DNA of 64,000 nt, taken from the NCBI RefSeq assembly GCF_030070105.1, contig NZ_JASJOO010000004.1:1-64000 (forward strand). Direction: 5' to 3'. The stretch is from Bermanella sp. WJH001 (GTDB lineage: Bacteria > Pseudomonadota > Gammaproteobacteria > Pseudomonadales > Oceanobacteraceae). The notes beneath the pieces are model-generated. The model had not been told where the DNA came from. It did not search any database and worked only from the letters and a program-made list of their open reading frames with translations. This document shows, one piece after another, positions 35,997 to 44,630 of this stretch (positions within the stretch are counted from its first letter, which is position 1; each line of letters begins with the position of its first letter). Both the position numbers and the translations under genes were made by a program.

Positions 35997-36644
35997 TTAC
36001 TCTAAGTCGAGTCGGTACACTTCATTTAATTGAGCAGGCTCATTAATGGTGACGTTTAAGTTATTCACCTTGCCATCACTCAAACCATACACCCAACCAT
36101 GCACTGCTAGTTTTTGCCCGTTCGCCCAAGCGTCTTGCACAATTGAGGTGTGGCACAAGTTAGAAACTTGGCGAATCACATTCAATTCACATAACAAATC
36201 GACTTTTTCTTCTTCAGATTGCAGGCCTTTGAACATGTTGCGCTTTTGATGGTACAGATCTCGAATCTCTAATAACCAGTTATCAATCAAGCCCAATTTT
36301 TGGTTATTCATGGCCGCTCTGACACCACCACAACCGTAATGACCCACCACAATCACATGACGAACTTTTAGCACTTCAACAGCGTATTGCAAAACAGATA
36401 ATAGATTCATATCGGTATGCACCACCATGTTCGCCACATTACGGTGCACAAAAAGCTCACCAGGCATCAATCCTACGATCTCATTGGCAGGTACGCGGGA
36501 GTCACTGCAACCGATCCATAAATAATCAGGCGCTTGTTGTTTAGCAAGAGTTGGAAAGAATTCTGGGTCATTTCGGCTGATCTCTTCAGACCAGTTTCGA
36601 TTATTATCGATTAAATCTTGTAAGGATTTCACTTCTTTTTCCAC
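35997..36644 (-). CDS. can: Beta-class carbonic anhydrase
   Basis: Interconverts CO2 and bicarbonate. 215 residues with zinc ligands C46 (GCSDSR, with D48 and R50), H102 and C105 (GHYGCGG). Length and motifs match E. coli Can. It would supply bicarbonate to biotin carboxylases in the cell. Confidence 0.95.
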   Translation of the reverse strand: MEKEVKSLQDLIDNNRNWSEEISRNDPEFFPTLAKQQAPDYLWIGCSDSRVPANEIVGLMPGELFVHRNVANMVVHTDMNLLSVLQYAVEVLKVRHVIVVGHYGCGGVRAAMNNQKLGLIDNWLLEIRDLYHQKRNMFKGLQSEEEKVDLLCELNVIRQVSNLCHTSIVQDAWANGQKLAVHGWVYGLSDGKVNNLNVTINEPAQLNEVYRLDLE

Positions 36645-36744
36645 ACGTGCCTCCGCTTAGCAAACTCTACAAATATATCCCATGGGGTTTTTACATCATT
36701 TGTTTTATAGGTGTCAGTAACTTTTTGCCACTAATTCGGTTAAT

Positions 36745-37494
36745 TCACTTTTTTTTGCCACACACCGGACAATTTTCATTTTTAGCGACAGAAAATGCCC
36801 TCATAGACAAATCGAGCCCATCAAAACTCACTAATTTCCCTATAGAAGGTGCGCCTATTTTTGTAATTATTTTCACGGTTTCTAAGGCTTGCATGACGCC
36901 CATTAGTCCAACCACTGGCGATAAAATACCAGACGCACTACAGGTTTCTTGTTGGCCGGATAGATCAGGATACACACATTGATAACATGGTGAGTCCTCT
37001 TGATTCGGGTCGATCACCATTAGCTGACCTTCGAAACGAATGGCCGCCGCACTGACTAGGGGCGTTTTTGTCAAAACAGAGATTTTATTGTGCATCATTC
37101 GTGACTGACTATTATCCGTACAATCAACCACCACATCGACACTTGTTATTAATGCTTGCAGTGCGTTTTCATCTAGCAAATGATCAATGGCTTCTATGTG
37201 AATGGACGAGTTAAGCGCCTGTAATTGTTGTTGCGCCGATTGTGCTTTATTGACGCCAAGGGTGTTTTCATTATGAACCACCTGACGATGAAGATTGGAT
37301 AATTCAACCGTATCAGGATCCAAAAGCGTCAGTCGACCAATACCCGATCCCGCTAGATATTGAGATGCACTGGCACCTAAACCACCCAAACCTAAAATCA
37401 ATACATGGCTGTTTAGCAATGCTTGTTGACCGTCGTAATCCAATTGAGGCAACAATAAATGGCGACTGTAACGCTCTAGTTGCTGATCATTCAT
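36745..37494 (-). CDS. moeB: Molybdopterin-synthase adenylyltransferase
   Basis: E1-like ATPase that adenylates the C-terminus of MoaD in molybdopterin synthesis. About 249 residues: RYSRHLLLPQLDYDGQQAL, Rossmann motif LGLGGLGASASQYLA, DxxDxxNLHRQ-type segment and CTDNSQSR. Zn-binding Cys pairs are CYQC and CPVC at the C-terminus. There is no rhodanese domain, so it is MoeB rather than MoeZ. ATG 37494 (MNDQQLERYSRH) is chosen; the ORF extends further upstream without homology. Confidence 0.92.
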   Translation of the reverse strand: MNDQQLERYSRHLLLPQLDYDGQQALLNSHVLILGLGGLGASASQYLAGSGIGRLTLLDPDTVELSNLHRQVVHNENTLGVNKAQSAQQQLQALNSSIHIEAIDHLLDENALQALITSVDVVVDCTDNSQSRMMHNKISVLTKTPLVSAAAIRFEGQLMVIDPNQEDSPCYQCVYPDLSGQQETCSASGILSPVVGLMGVMQALETVKIITKIGAPSIGKLVSFDGLDLSMRAFSVAKNENCPVCGKKK

Positions 37495-37574
37495 AATGCG
37501 ATGATTCCTGCCCACTTTCACAAAAACGAAAAGACAACACTTTAACATTTTTCACCTTGGCCGATAGTTAATAC

Positions 37575-39485
37575 ATGAAATCTATTTGCCTACTTAGTTT
37601 TGTTTTTTTAGTACTCACTGGCTGTGGCGGCTCAGGTGGTGGCACCACTGCAACCACCACGTTGAACGTACCAGCATTACCTACCCCTCCGGTTTCACGT
37701 TTGGTACTGCCTAGTGATTATGTGGGCTTCTTCATTGGCATTACTCCCCTTGGTACAAATAAGCAATTAGCCACCAGCCAGCAGTTCAGCCAGCAGCTAT
37801 ATACTCTGGATGCAGACAATACGATTACCCCTGTCTCTTTTTTAGACACAGCAGCTTTACCCATAGATTTAACAGGCAACCTTAGCTTTACCTCTGAGGA
37901 GCACATCATTCCCTTAGACATCATGGTAATGAGCCCAGACTATGTAATGCTGACGCTCTTTCATCGCAACTTTGATACCGATACAGATAATGATTACTTC
38001 AACCTCTTAGTGGATTTAAGAAGTGGCACCGTCGTTAGTGCCCCCGTTGGCATCAACACTCAAGGTAACAGTGGTCGCAGTGCCTTAACCCAACTAGGCC
38101 GAGATTATTTCCCACCCGATAGCCGCTGGAATGATACCGAGGATTTATATGTCATCAGTGTCGACTATGAAGCACTCGATATGATGGAAGAAGTGGATCA
38201 CCAAGAGATCATCGATCACCACTCAGGTGTGCCTTGCCCAACCAATGAAGCCGAAGACGATACAGCAGACGATACAGCAGACGATACAGCAGACGACACT
38301 ACTGATGAGACTGAAGATGAGACTGTTGATGACACCACCGACACAGAAGCAGACGAAGCCAGCGAAGATACAACCGACACCACAACCGATAGCACAGAGA
38401 CGACCGACGACTCAAATGCACAAACCGTCACCTGCACAGGCCCAATTGGTGGAACCATTACACCCACAACACCGGTTACGGATACAACTGACACAACTGC
38501 GGATACAACAACAGCCCAGACAACCGCTGCGTTTAGGGCAACAACAAGTGCTAACACAAATGCCCATGCAACCAGCGAAACCCAAGCACCTACGCCCACC
38601 AATATTTACAAAATGCGCCTAGGGGCGGCGAATCAGTACAGTCTTGAGCAAGTAAGCTTAGAAGATGATCGACCAGGGTTAGGCCAATTTGTGGTGAGTA
38701 AATCCGGCATCATGATTTATCGCAACCTAGATGGCGGAGACAATAGCTATCGTGTGCTGCTTGAAAATTGTGAAGATGTCACCGGCCGTTTAAGTACCGT
38801 GCTGCTTGCCCCCTATTCCAGCCTTATTGTGGCCGACGACGATGCCGGCAACAGCAGCATCTTTGAAGTCACAGAGCGGGGCATCAATAAACTAATTTTC
38901 AGCTGCAACGGCAATGTAGTTCGCCAATCGTTTAGTGGCTATACCGCCCGTGTTGCCAGCCTACGCTTACCATACAACAGTGAAAGCGTGAGTTCATATG
39001 ATTACATCTACCCTTATTTCATCAACTCCAGTTGCCAAGCAGGCCGTATTTTTCCTCGGGCCGAACCTGAAATAGACATTCTTAATCCCATGCCATCCAT
39101 ACCCGGTTTGCCCAGCAGTGATAGTCGCGGCTTACGCAAAAGCCAAATGTTCAATAACAGCCTTTATTGTATTGGTTATGACGCTGGGTTAAATCTGGCT
39201 GTGGCTCAGCTAGATACCACCAGTACTAACAATGACTTCGAGTTTTTAACCCTTGATTTTGGCCTTTGGCTGCCGGATTTCGATACATTGCACGTGCTTT
39301 CGGATAACTCAGTGATTTTCACCGGCACCTCTCGTGTCAGTACAGAAGTCAAAACCATCATGCTGAATGCCGACGGTGAAGAATTTGACCTAACCGATAC
39401 CCTCGTAGGCCTTAAAGTCTCTCAACAAATCGAAATCACCCCGCCTACGGGTACCACTTACAGCTCAAACCTGGTGGAAGAATAA
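37575..39485 (+). CDS. Asp/Thr-rich lipoprotein of unknown function
   Basis: 636 residues with a lipoprotein signal (SFVFLVLTGC, then GGSGGG). Residues about 220-340 are low-complexity Asp, Thr and Glu (repeated TADD) ending in Thr/Ala-rich sequence. The flanking parts are beta-rich, with no recognised domain, and may form a propeller-like sensor or binding module. A CPTNEAED...VTCTGP pair of Cys brackets the acidic region. The acidic stretch could bind calcium; this is inference. The gene is divergent from moeB. Confidence 0.7.
   Translation: MKSICLLSFVFLVLTGCGGSGGGTTATTTLNVPALPTPPVSRLVLPSDYVGFFIGITPLGTNKQLATSQQFSQQLYTLDADNTITPVSFLDTAALPIDLTGNLSFTSEEHIIPLDIMVMSPDYVMLTLFHRNFDTDTDNDYFNLLVDLRSGTVVSAPVGINTQGNSGRSALTQLGRDYFPPDSRWNDTEDLYVISVDYEALDMMEEVDHQEIIDHHSGVPCPTNEAEDDTADDTADDTADDTTDETEDETVDDTTDTEADEASEDTTDTTTDSTETTDDSNAQTVTCTGPIGGTITPTTPVTDTTDTTADTTTAQTTAAFRATTSANTNAHATSETQAPTPTNIYKMRLGAANQYSLEQVSLEDDRPGLGQFVVSKSGIMIYRNLDGGDNSYRVLLENCEDVTGRLSTVLLAPYSSLIVADDDAGNSSIFEVTERGINKLIFSCNGNVVRQSFSGYTARVASLRLPYNSESVSSYDYIYPYFINSSCQAGRIFPRAEPEIDILNPMPSIPGLPSSDSRGLRKSQMFNNSLYCIGYDAGLNLAVAQLDTTSTNNDFEFLTLDFGLWLPDFDTLHVLSDNSVIFTGTSRVSTEVKTIMLNADGEEFDLTDTLVGLKVSQQIEITPPTGTTYSSNLVEE
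38256..38300 (+). repeat. In-frame 12-bp tandem repeat
   Basis: GACGATACAGCA occurs three times exactly (38256-38267, 38268-38279, 38280-38291) and then decays. Each unit encodes four residues (DDTA register), so copy-number changes keep the frame. Confidence 0.9.
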
Positions 39486-39626
39486 CCAGACAAACACCTG
39501 ATTGAGTGTTGCAAATCCCTGTAAGAATGAAAAATCAAACCCAAGGTGGCTATCCGCCTTGCAGCTGTACCTTATAAGAAAGCAAAGTGATAACATGTGG
39601 GTAATTTTTTTTATTGCAGTAATATC

Positions 39627-41555
39627 ATGCTTAATTCCGATAGCTTAGCTCAGCTCAAAGCGCTGAAATCCGATATTCAGACCCAGCAACAAACCAAGCT
39701 CAAACGTGGCACCGTTCGTGGTAGTCAGGGCCGTTTTGGGTTTGTTGTGACCGATGAAGGTGAATCCTTTTTCTTAGCCCCTGATGAAATGGCAAAAGTA
39801 TTCCCAGGGGATGTGATTCAATTCAGTGAAACCACGGATGACAAAGACAAAGTTCAAGCCGTACCTGAAACACTGATTAGTACAGAGTTCAAACACTGTA
39901 CTGGGCGTTTTCAAAAACGCGGTAAAGCACAATTTGTAGAACCTGATACCCACGGCAGCACCCATTGGCTTTACATTCCACCGGATGCCTGTGAAGGACT
40001 GGAAGATAATGATTGGGTAAAATGTGAAGTCACTCGTCACCCTTTCAACAATGGCAAACCGCAGGGCAAAATCATTGCAAAAATTGGCCAGCTAAGTGAT
40101 GCGGGCTTCGAGCGCCAATACGCCATTGAAAAATTCAAGTTAAGCCACGAATGGCCTGAAACCACGTTCTCCGAATTGGCACTGCTGGCTGAAGAAAACA
40201 TCGAGGCCATGGCAGCTGGCCGTGAAGATCTCACTCACATCCCATACGTCACCATCGACAGCGAACATACCCGCGATATGGATGACGCATTATTTGCACA
40301 AGCCAATGACACAGGCTGGTTATTAAGTGTGGCCATCGCTGACCCAAGCAGTTGGTTTGGCATGAACACCAATCTCGATCAAGAAGCAGCTCGCCGTTGT
40401 AACTCATTGTATTTTCCTGGTCGCAGCCTACCTATGCTGCCACAAGAGTTATCAAACGGGTTGTGCTCATTATTAGAAAATAAAAATCGTCTAGCCTTAG
40501 TGTGTGATATCCAATTAGACAAACAAGGGGCCGTCACAGGTTTTGAATTTAAAGAAGCCCTTGTCCGCTCTCAAGGCAAGTTAAGTTACAACCAGGTCAC
40601 ACAATTTATCGATGGTGATCAATCCGTGGTTGACGCAGCTTTAAGTGAACACATCACACAATTGCATCTAGCCACCACGGCGTTAAATCAGTATCGAGCG
40701 CAACATAATTTAATTATGGAAGATCGTGCTGACTATTACTTAACCGTAGGTGACAACGGCAAACTGCAAACCATCTATAAAGCAGACCGTAATAGCGCAC
40801 AAAAACTGGTTGAAGAAGCCATGCTCATTGCTAACCAATGTTGTGCCCGTCACCTGCAAACATTAGGTACTGGTATTTTTGTTCAACATGCAGGTTTCCG
40901 CACTGAACGTATTGGGGATATTAAAACCATCATTGAAGAACAAGGTATCGAATTTAACGGTGACTTCACCACAGCTGAAGGTTACAAAGCATTTATCAAA
41001 GCAGTTGAAGCCAAACAAACCGAACTGCCCATTAAATCGATTCTAAGTCGCTTTTTAACCCGCAGTGAATTCAGTCAAGAAGCCGGCCCGCACACCGGCA
41101 TGGGGTTTGAAAGTTACACCACTTTCACGTCACCTATTCGTAAATACAATGACCTTGTGGTACACCGCATCATCAAGAGCCAATTGAGCCAACAAAAAGG
41201 GCCGGACGTAAACGACAAAATGATCGAGCGTTTACAGCAAGGCTTAATCTCTGGTCGTCAAGCAGTTAACCTTGCGGAAAACTGGCTTAAACTGCAGTTT
41301 TTAGAAAACCTGCCACAAAAAGAATTTGCCGGTAAAATTGTGCAGACCAATATTGGTGGTTGCACCGTGCAACTGGTCGACTTTGGTATTGAAGGTTTTG
41401 TGGATCTGCGTAAGAGCAAAAAACGTTTAAACTTTGATAAAGTTTACTTACGCCATAGTAACGACACCACCAGCTACCAGCTTGACCAAGACGTGACTGT
41501 CAGCATTAAAAATCTTGATATTCAAGCACGTAAATTGGATTTATCGTTTGTATAA
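39627..41555 (+). CDS. rnb: Exoribonuclease II
   Basis: Processive 3' to 5' RNA exonuclease. About 642 residues, matching E. coli RNase II (644). N-terminal cold-shock domains (VRGSQGRFGFVVTDEGESFFL) are followed by the RNB catalytic domain with DSEHTRDMDDALFA (metal-binding Asp residues), YFPGRSLPMLPQELSNGLCSL, and a C-terminal S1 domain (EFAGKIVQTNIGGCTVQLVDFGIEGFV). ATG 39627 (MLNSDSLAQL) fits the family better than GTG 39597, though neither has a clear Shine-Dalgarno. Confidence 0.93.
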   Translation: MLNSDSLAQLKALKSDIQTQQQTKLKRGTVRGSQGRFGFVVTDEGESFFLAPDEMAKVFPGDVIQFSETTDDKDKVQAVPETLISTEFKHCTGRFQKRGKAQFVEPDTHGSTHWLYIPPDACEGLEDNDWVKCEVTRHPFNNGKPQGKIIAKIGQLSDAGFERQYAIEKFKLSHEWPETTFSELALLAEENIEAMAAGREDLTHIPYVTIDSEHTRDMDDALFAQANDTGWLLSVAIADPSSWFGMNTNLDQEAARRCNSLYFPGRSLPMLPQELSNGLCSLLENKNRLALVCDIQLDKQGAVTGFEFKEALVRSQGKLSYNQVTQFIDGDQSVVDAALSEHITQLHLATTALNQYRAQHNLIMEDRADYYLTVGDNGKLQTIYKADRNSAQKLVEEAMLIANQCCARHLQTLGTGIFVQHAGFRTERIGDIKTIIEEQGIEFNGDFTTAEGYKAFIKAVEAKQTELPIKSILSRFLTRSEFSQEAGPHTGMGFESYTTFTSPIRKYNDLVVHRIIKSQLSQQKGPDVNDKMIERLQQGLISGRQAVNLAENWLKLQFLENLPQKEFAGKIVQTNIGGCTVQLVDFGIEGFVDLRKSKKRLNFDKVYLRHSNDTTSYQLDQDVTVSIKNLDIQARKLDLSFV

Positions 41556-41568
41556 AACCACATAAACC

Positions 41569-41610
41569 CAGACATAAAAAAACCAGCCTAGGCTGGTTTT
41601 TTTATGTCTG
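41569..41610. terminator. Bidirectional intrinsic terminator
   Basis: A perfect 20-bp stem (41569-41588 with 41591-41610) around a 2-base centre, including AAAAAAACCAGCC and its complement. It separates convergent rnb and the spermidine-synthase-like gene. Confidence 0.93.
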
Positions 41611-41625
41611 CATTATTTAAATAAC

Positions 41626-42345
41626 TTATAAAGCGCGCATATTAACTTGTAAGCGACATGTCTTACGTCTGCTGTCTAAAGCATTATGACATGACAGTGC
41701 CTCAAAAAATTCCGCTTTTGAGCGACCATTTTTGCATAAACTGACGATGGCATTATCGTATAGTGGATGGCGTAACACATAGCTGTGATCAAAATTAGAT
41801 TTAACACTTTTAACAGATTTTAATTGTTGAGCCCCGATGGTATTCATACTTAATACCGCATTTGGTGTTAACACTCGATTATAAAGTGACAACACATCAT
41901 CAAACGTTACTTCACGTTCCGGCTCTCCGGTTGTGTGTTGAAAAACATCATCCAACACCCAGTCAAATTTTTCTTCAATATTGGCTAATGCTTCATACGC
42001 ATCACCATGAATAACGGTGACATCTTTAGAGAGTTTGAAAAACCGCTTGGCAATTTTTATATGCAGCGCCTCACGCTCAACACAGGTGATGTTGCAATCA
42101 GGGAAAAAGTAACGCATCAAATGCACAACAGTGCCGCCACCTAAACCCAACACCAAAATATTACGCGGCGGGCGTTTTAAAAAGAATCCAGGTAATACCA
42201 ATAAATCCCAAATCGCACCAGAAATAGGATGTGAAGGATTATATTGGCTATGCAGCACACCATTACTGTAAAGGCGTACACTGGCACCGGCAGTGCGTAC
42301 TTCGTAGTGATCCTGTCCCTGTTGCTTGCTGTATATGACCGCCAT
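41626..42345 (-). CDS. Spermidine-synthase-like methyltransferase-fold protein
   Basis: 239 residues with a Rossmann-type SAM/aminopropyl-transferase core: NILVLGLGGGTVVHLMRYFFP, CVEREALHIKIAKRFF and FDWVLDDVFQHTTGEPE. Polyamine synthases need Asp residues and a longer N-terminal beta domain, which is mostly absent, so a true spermidine synthase role is doubtful. It is 19 bases downstream of tcdA on the same strand and probably cotranscribed. Confidence 0.78.
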   Translation of the reverse strand: MAVIYSKQQGQDHYEVRTAGASVRLYSNGVLHSQYNPSHPISGAIWDLLVLPGFFLKRPPRNILVLGLGGGTVVHLMRYFFPDCNITCVEREALHIKIAKRFFKLSKDVTVIHGDAYEALANIEEKFDWVLDDVFQHTTGEPEREVTFDDVLSLYNRVLTPNAVLSMNTIGAQQLKSVKSVKSNFDHSYVLRHPLYDNAIVSLCKNGRSKAEFFEALSCHNALDSRRKTCRLQVNMRAL

Positions 42346-42364
42346 TTGATGTCCTTATAAACGC

Positions 42365-43153
42365 TTAATCATTGGCAAGCGTGGCAGATTGGGCCATTTT
42401 TTCAGCAACTTTAGCAGCGGCTACAAATCCAAAACTTGCGGTGACCATGGTGGCGGCTCCAAACCCTCCAGAGCAATCCATTTTCACGGGGCCATCGGTA
42501 AAGCTTTTTTGCAAGCACACCGAACCATCAGATTGGGGGTATCGCAGCTGTTCTGTGGAATACACCACATGAATGGAATAATTACGTTTAGTGTTACGGG
42601 AGTAACCATATTCACGGCGCAGAATAGTTCTTACTTTTTTCGCCAGCGGGTCGTTATGAGTTTTATTTAAATCCCCTATGGTAATTTTGGTCGGGTCTGT
42701 TTGACCACCAGCAGCCCCAGTCATCACCAACGGCACTTTATTGCGCCGACACCATACTGCCAATGCAGCTTTCACCTTTGGTGAGTCGATGGCATCCACC
42801 ACATAATCCATACCACTCAGGTATTCATTCATATTAGCCGGGGTTAAAAAATCCATAATGGGCTTCACTACCAATTCAGGATTAATATCGGTTAAGCGTG
42901 CCGCTGTCGCATCCACTTTTAGCTGACCAACTGTGGATTTAAGCGTGTGTAATTGGCGATTTGTATTACTGATGCAGATGTCATCCATATCAATTAAATG
43001 AATTTCACCAAAGCCCGTACGGGCAAGGGCTTCGGCAGCCCAAGAGCCCACACCACCCACACCAATAACAGCAATTTTACTGCGCTGAAACACTTCTAGC
43101 GCCGACAGCCCATACAAACGAGCAATCCCGGCAAAACGATCTTGGTAACTCAC
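42365..43153 (-). CDS. tcdA: tRNA threonylcarbamoyladenosine dehydratase
   Basis: E1-like enzyme (formerly CsdL/YgdL) that cyclises t6A37 to ct6A in tRNA using ATP. 262 residues: FAGIARLYGLSALEVF, nucleotide motif VIGVGGVGSWAAEALARTG, DMDDICISNTNRQLHTL and VDAIDSPKVKAAL. The csdA/csdE sulfur-transfer genes are not adjacent. It is a paralogue of moeB located 5 kb away. Confidence 0.93.
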   Translation of the reverse strand: MSYQDRFAGIARLYGLSALEVFQRSKIAVIGVGGVGSWAAEALARTGFGEIHLIDMDDICISNTNRQLHTLKSTVGQLKVDATAARLTDINPELVVKPIMDFLTPANMNEYLSGMDYVVDAIDSPKVKAALAVWCRRNKVPLVMTGAAGGQTDPTKITIGDLNKTHNDPLAKKVRTILRREYGYSRNTKRNYSIHVVYSTEQLRYPQSDGSVCLQKSFTDGPVKMDCSGGFGAATMVTASFGFVAAAKVAEKMAQSATLAND

Positions 43154-43456
43154 ATCTCTAACCCGTACTGTGCAAGGCGGGCATTATATCAGCCAATCTT
43201 AAAAGCCATAGGCTTTAGGCCCGATTATTAAGCCCCAAAGACCTTAATCTCCCTCTGCTAATAACAAAAAGTTACTAATAGTTAACACTAAACAAACATT
43301 TTAGAAGCCCGATATGTGGATAATGGCCAGCACTCATAAATCCAGTACATTTGAACCAGTTTGTTATTGCGAATCCCCGTTCATTCTCTAATATGTGAAC
43401 TTCGGCCCTGAGCAAAACAACAATAACCCACAACTTAAGTCGTAATCGTGGCAGGT
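43154..43456. other. 303-base gap between tcdA and the AraC gene (divergent promoters)
   Basis: No gene seen. A 6-bp inverted repeat AAAGCC-ATA-GGCTTT lies at 43202-43216. GTTA at 43272-43275 is mirrored by TAAC at 43284-43287. The region must hold promoters for both divergent genes, but none stands out. Confidence 0.4.
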
Positions 43457-44539
43457 ATGAACGAAAATCAATACATGAATATTTATTCGAATACAGAATG
43501 TCATTTGTCTGTATTGGGTGATCAGCCTTATCCCGCATTTGAATTGCGTAATATCGTTCGTTTTTTAGATCAGCATGAACCTCAATTCAGCGAAAAACTG
43601 CTCACCCATGTGGGCTTAAACAAACTAGATTTAGAACTGGCCTCCATTCCCGCATACAAGGTGTTAGCGGCAATGAAGCTTTGTGCCGAACAATTCGGGC
43701 CTATTTTAGGTGCCCGTATTGGCCAGACTTATGAAATTAAAGATTTAGGCGTATTTGGTTATGCCATTGCTTCCACCCAACGCTTAGAGCAAGCCATAGA
43801 AATGGAAGGCAAATACTACCCTTTGCTTGGCAACATTCTTAAAAGAAGCAACACCATTAAAGATCACCTGATGTTTGAAACCATGATTAATGTGCAAAAC
43901 ATTGATCAAGATGCGTTTTCTTTTTTTGTCGCCTTAGGTAATTCGGCTCGAATGCAAATTGCGCGTACTATTTTTGGCGAAGATTTATCCTATCACAGTG
44001 TATCGTTTACCTTTGAAGATGAAGCCCATCGCGCCGAATACGAAGCAATCTACGGTTGCCCTGTGGAGTTTAATGACAAACAAAATAGTTGGACCATTGA
44101 ACGAATTCAGTTTTCTCGTGAACGCAAGCAACATCACTACACAGACATTAATGAATACCTGCCTTATTGCAATGAACTCATAGCCAGCCTTAAACAAGAC
44201 AGCTCATTAGTGAATGAGATCCAGCAAATCTTAATTAGTTGCGCGGGGGATTACCCTGACATTGAAATGCTAGCCAGTGCCTTCAACGTCAGCTCTCGCA
44301 CGTTACGCCGACAATTAGCCAATATCGGCACATCCTATCAAAAGATTTTAAATAAAGTTCGCTGCCAGTTATCCATCGAATATTTAACCCGCACTGAAAT
44401 TTCGATCGAGGCAATCTCAAGCGTCATTGGTTTTAATGACGTGACTAATTTTCGTCATGCGTTTAAAAAATGGGTAGGACAAACCCCTAGTTATTACCGT
44501 AAAACCTATCAGAAAAAGCCTGCTCCCTTAAGCGTGTGA
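43457..44539 (+). CDS. AraC-family transcriptional regulator
   Basis: About 360 residues. The N-terminal two thirds resemble the arabinose-binding-type sensor region of OruR/GadX-like AraC proteins (KVLAAMKLCAEQFGPILGARIGQ). The C-terminal double helix-turn-helix (about 260-355) has ASAFNVSSRTLRRQLANIGTSYQ and IGFNDVTNFRHAFKKWVGQTPSYYR. The start could also be GTG 43448. It lies 91 bases upstream of the beta-helix/cytochrome genes in the same direction and may control them. Confidence 0.85.
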   Translation: MNENQYMNIYSNTECHLSVLGDQPYPAFELRNIVRFLDQHEPQFSEKLLTHVGLNKLDLELASIPAYKVLAAMKLCAEQFGPILGARIGQTYEIKDLGVFGYAIASTQRLEQAIEMEGKYYPLLGNILKRSNTIKDHLMFETMINVQNIDQDAFSFFVALGNSARMQIARTIFGEDLSYHSVSFTFEDEAHRAEYEAIYGCPVEFNDKQNSWTIERIQFSRERKQHHYTDINEYLPYCNELIASLKQDSSLVNEIQQILISCAGDYPDIEMLASAFNVSSRTLRRQLANIGTSYQKILNKVRCQLSIEYLTRTEISIEAISSVIGFNDVTNFRHAFKKWVGQTPSYYRKTYQKKPAPLSV

Positions 44540-44630
44540 CATTTGGCCAAACGGCCAAATATCACCTGCCTTAATGTCCGTTGTCTCATTACTCTTTATT
44601 TACGACAAAATCGTAAAATAGAGGGTAATA

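Noticed and set aside
38216-38602. Val/Ser-rich minus-strand ORF opposite the Asp/Thr tract
   Set aside because: It is the antisense image of a low-complexity repeat in the lipoprotein gene; no ribosome site and implausible composition.
41626-42345. Annotation as a genuine spermidine synthase (speE)
   Set aside because: The Rossmann core is similar, but the N-terminal beta domain and full polyamine-binding set are not evident; kept as spermidine-synthase-like.
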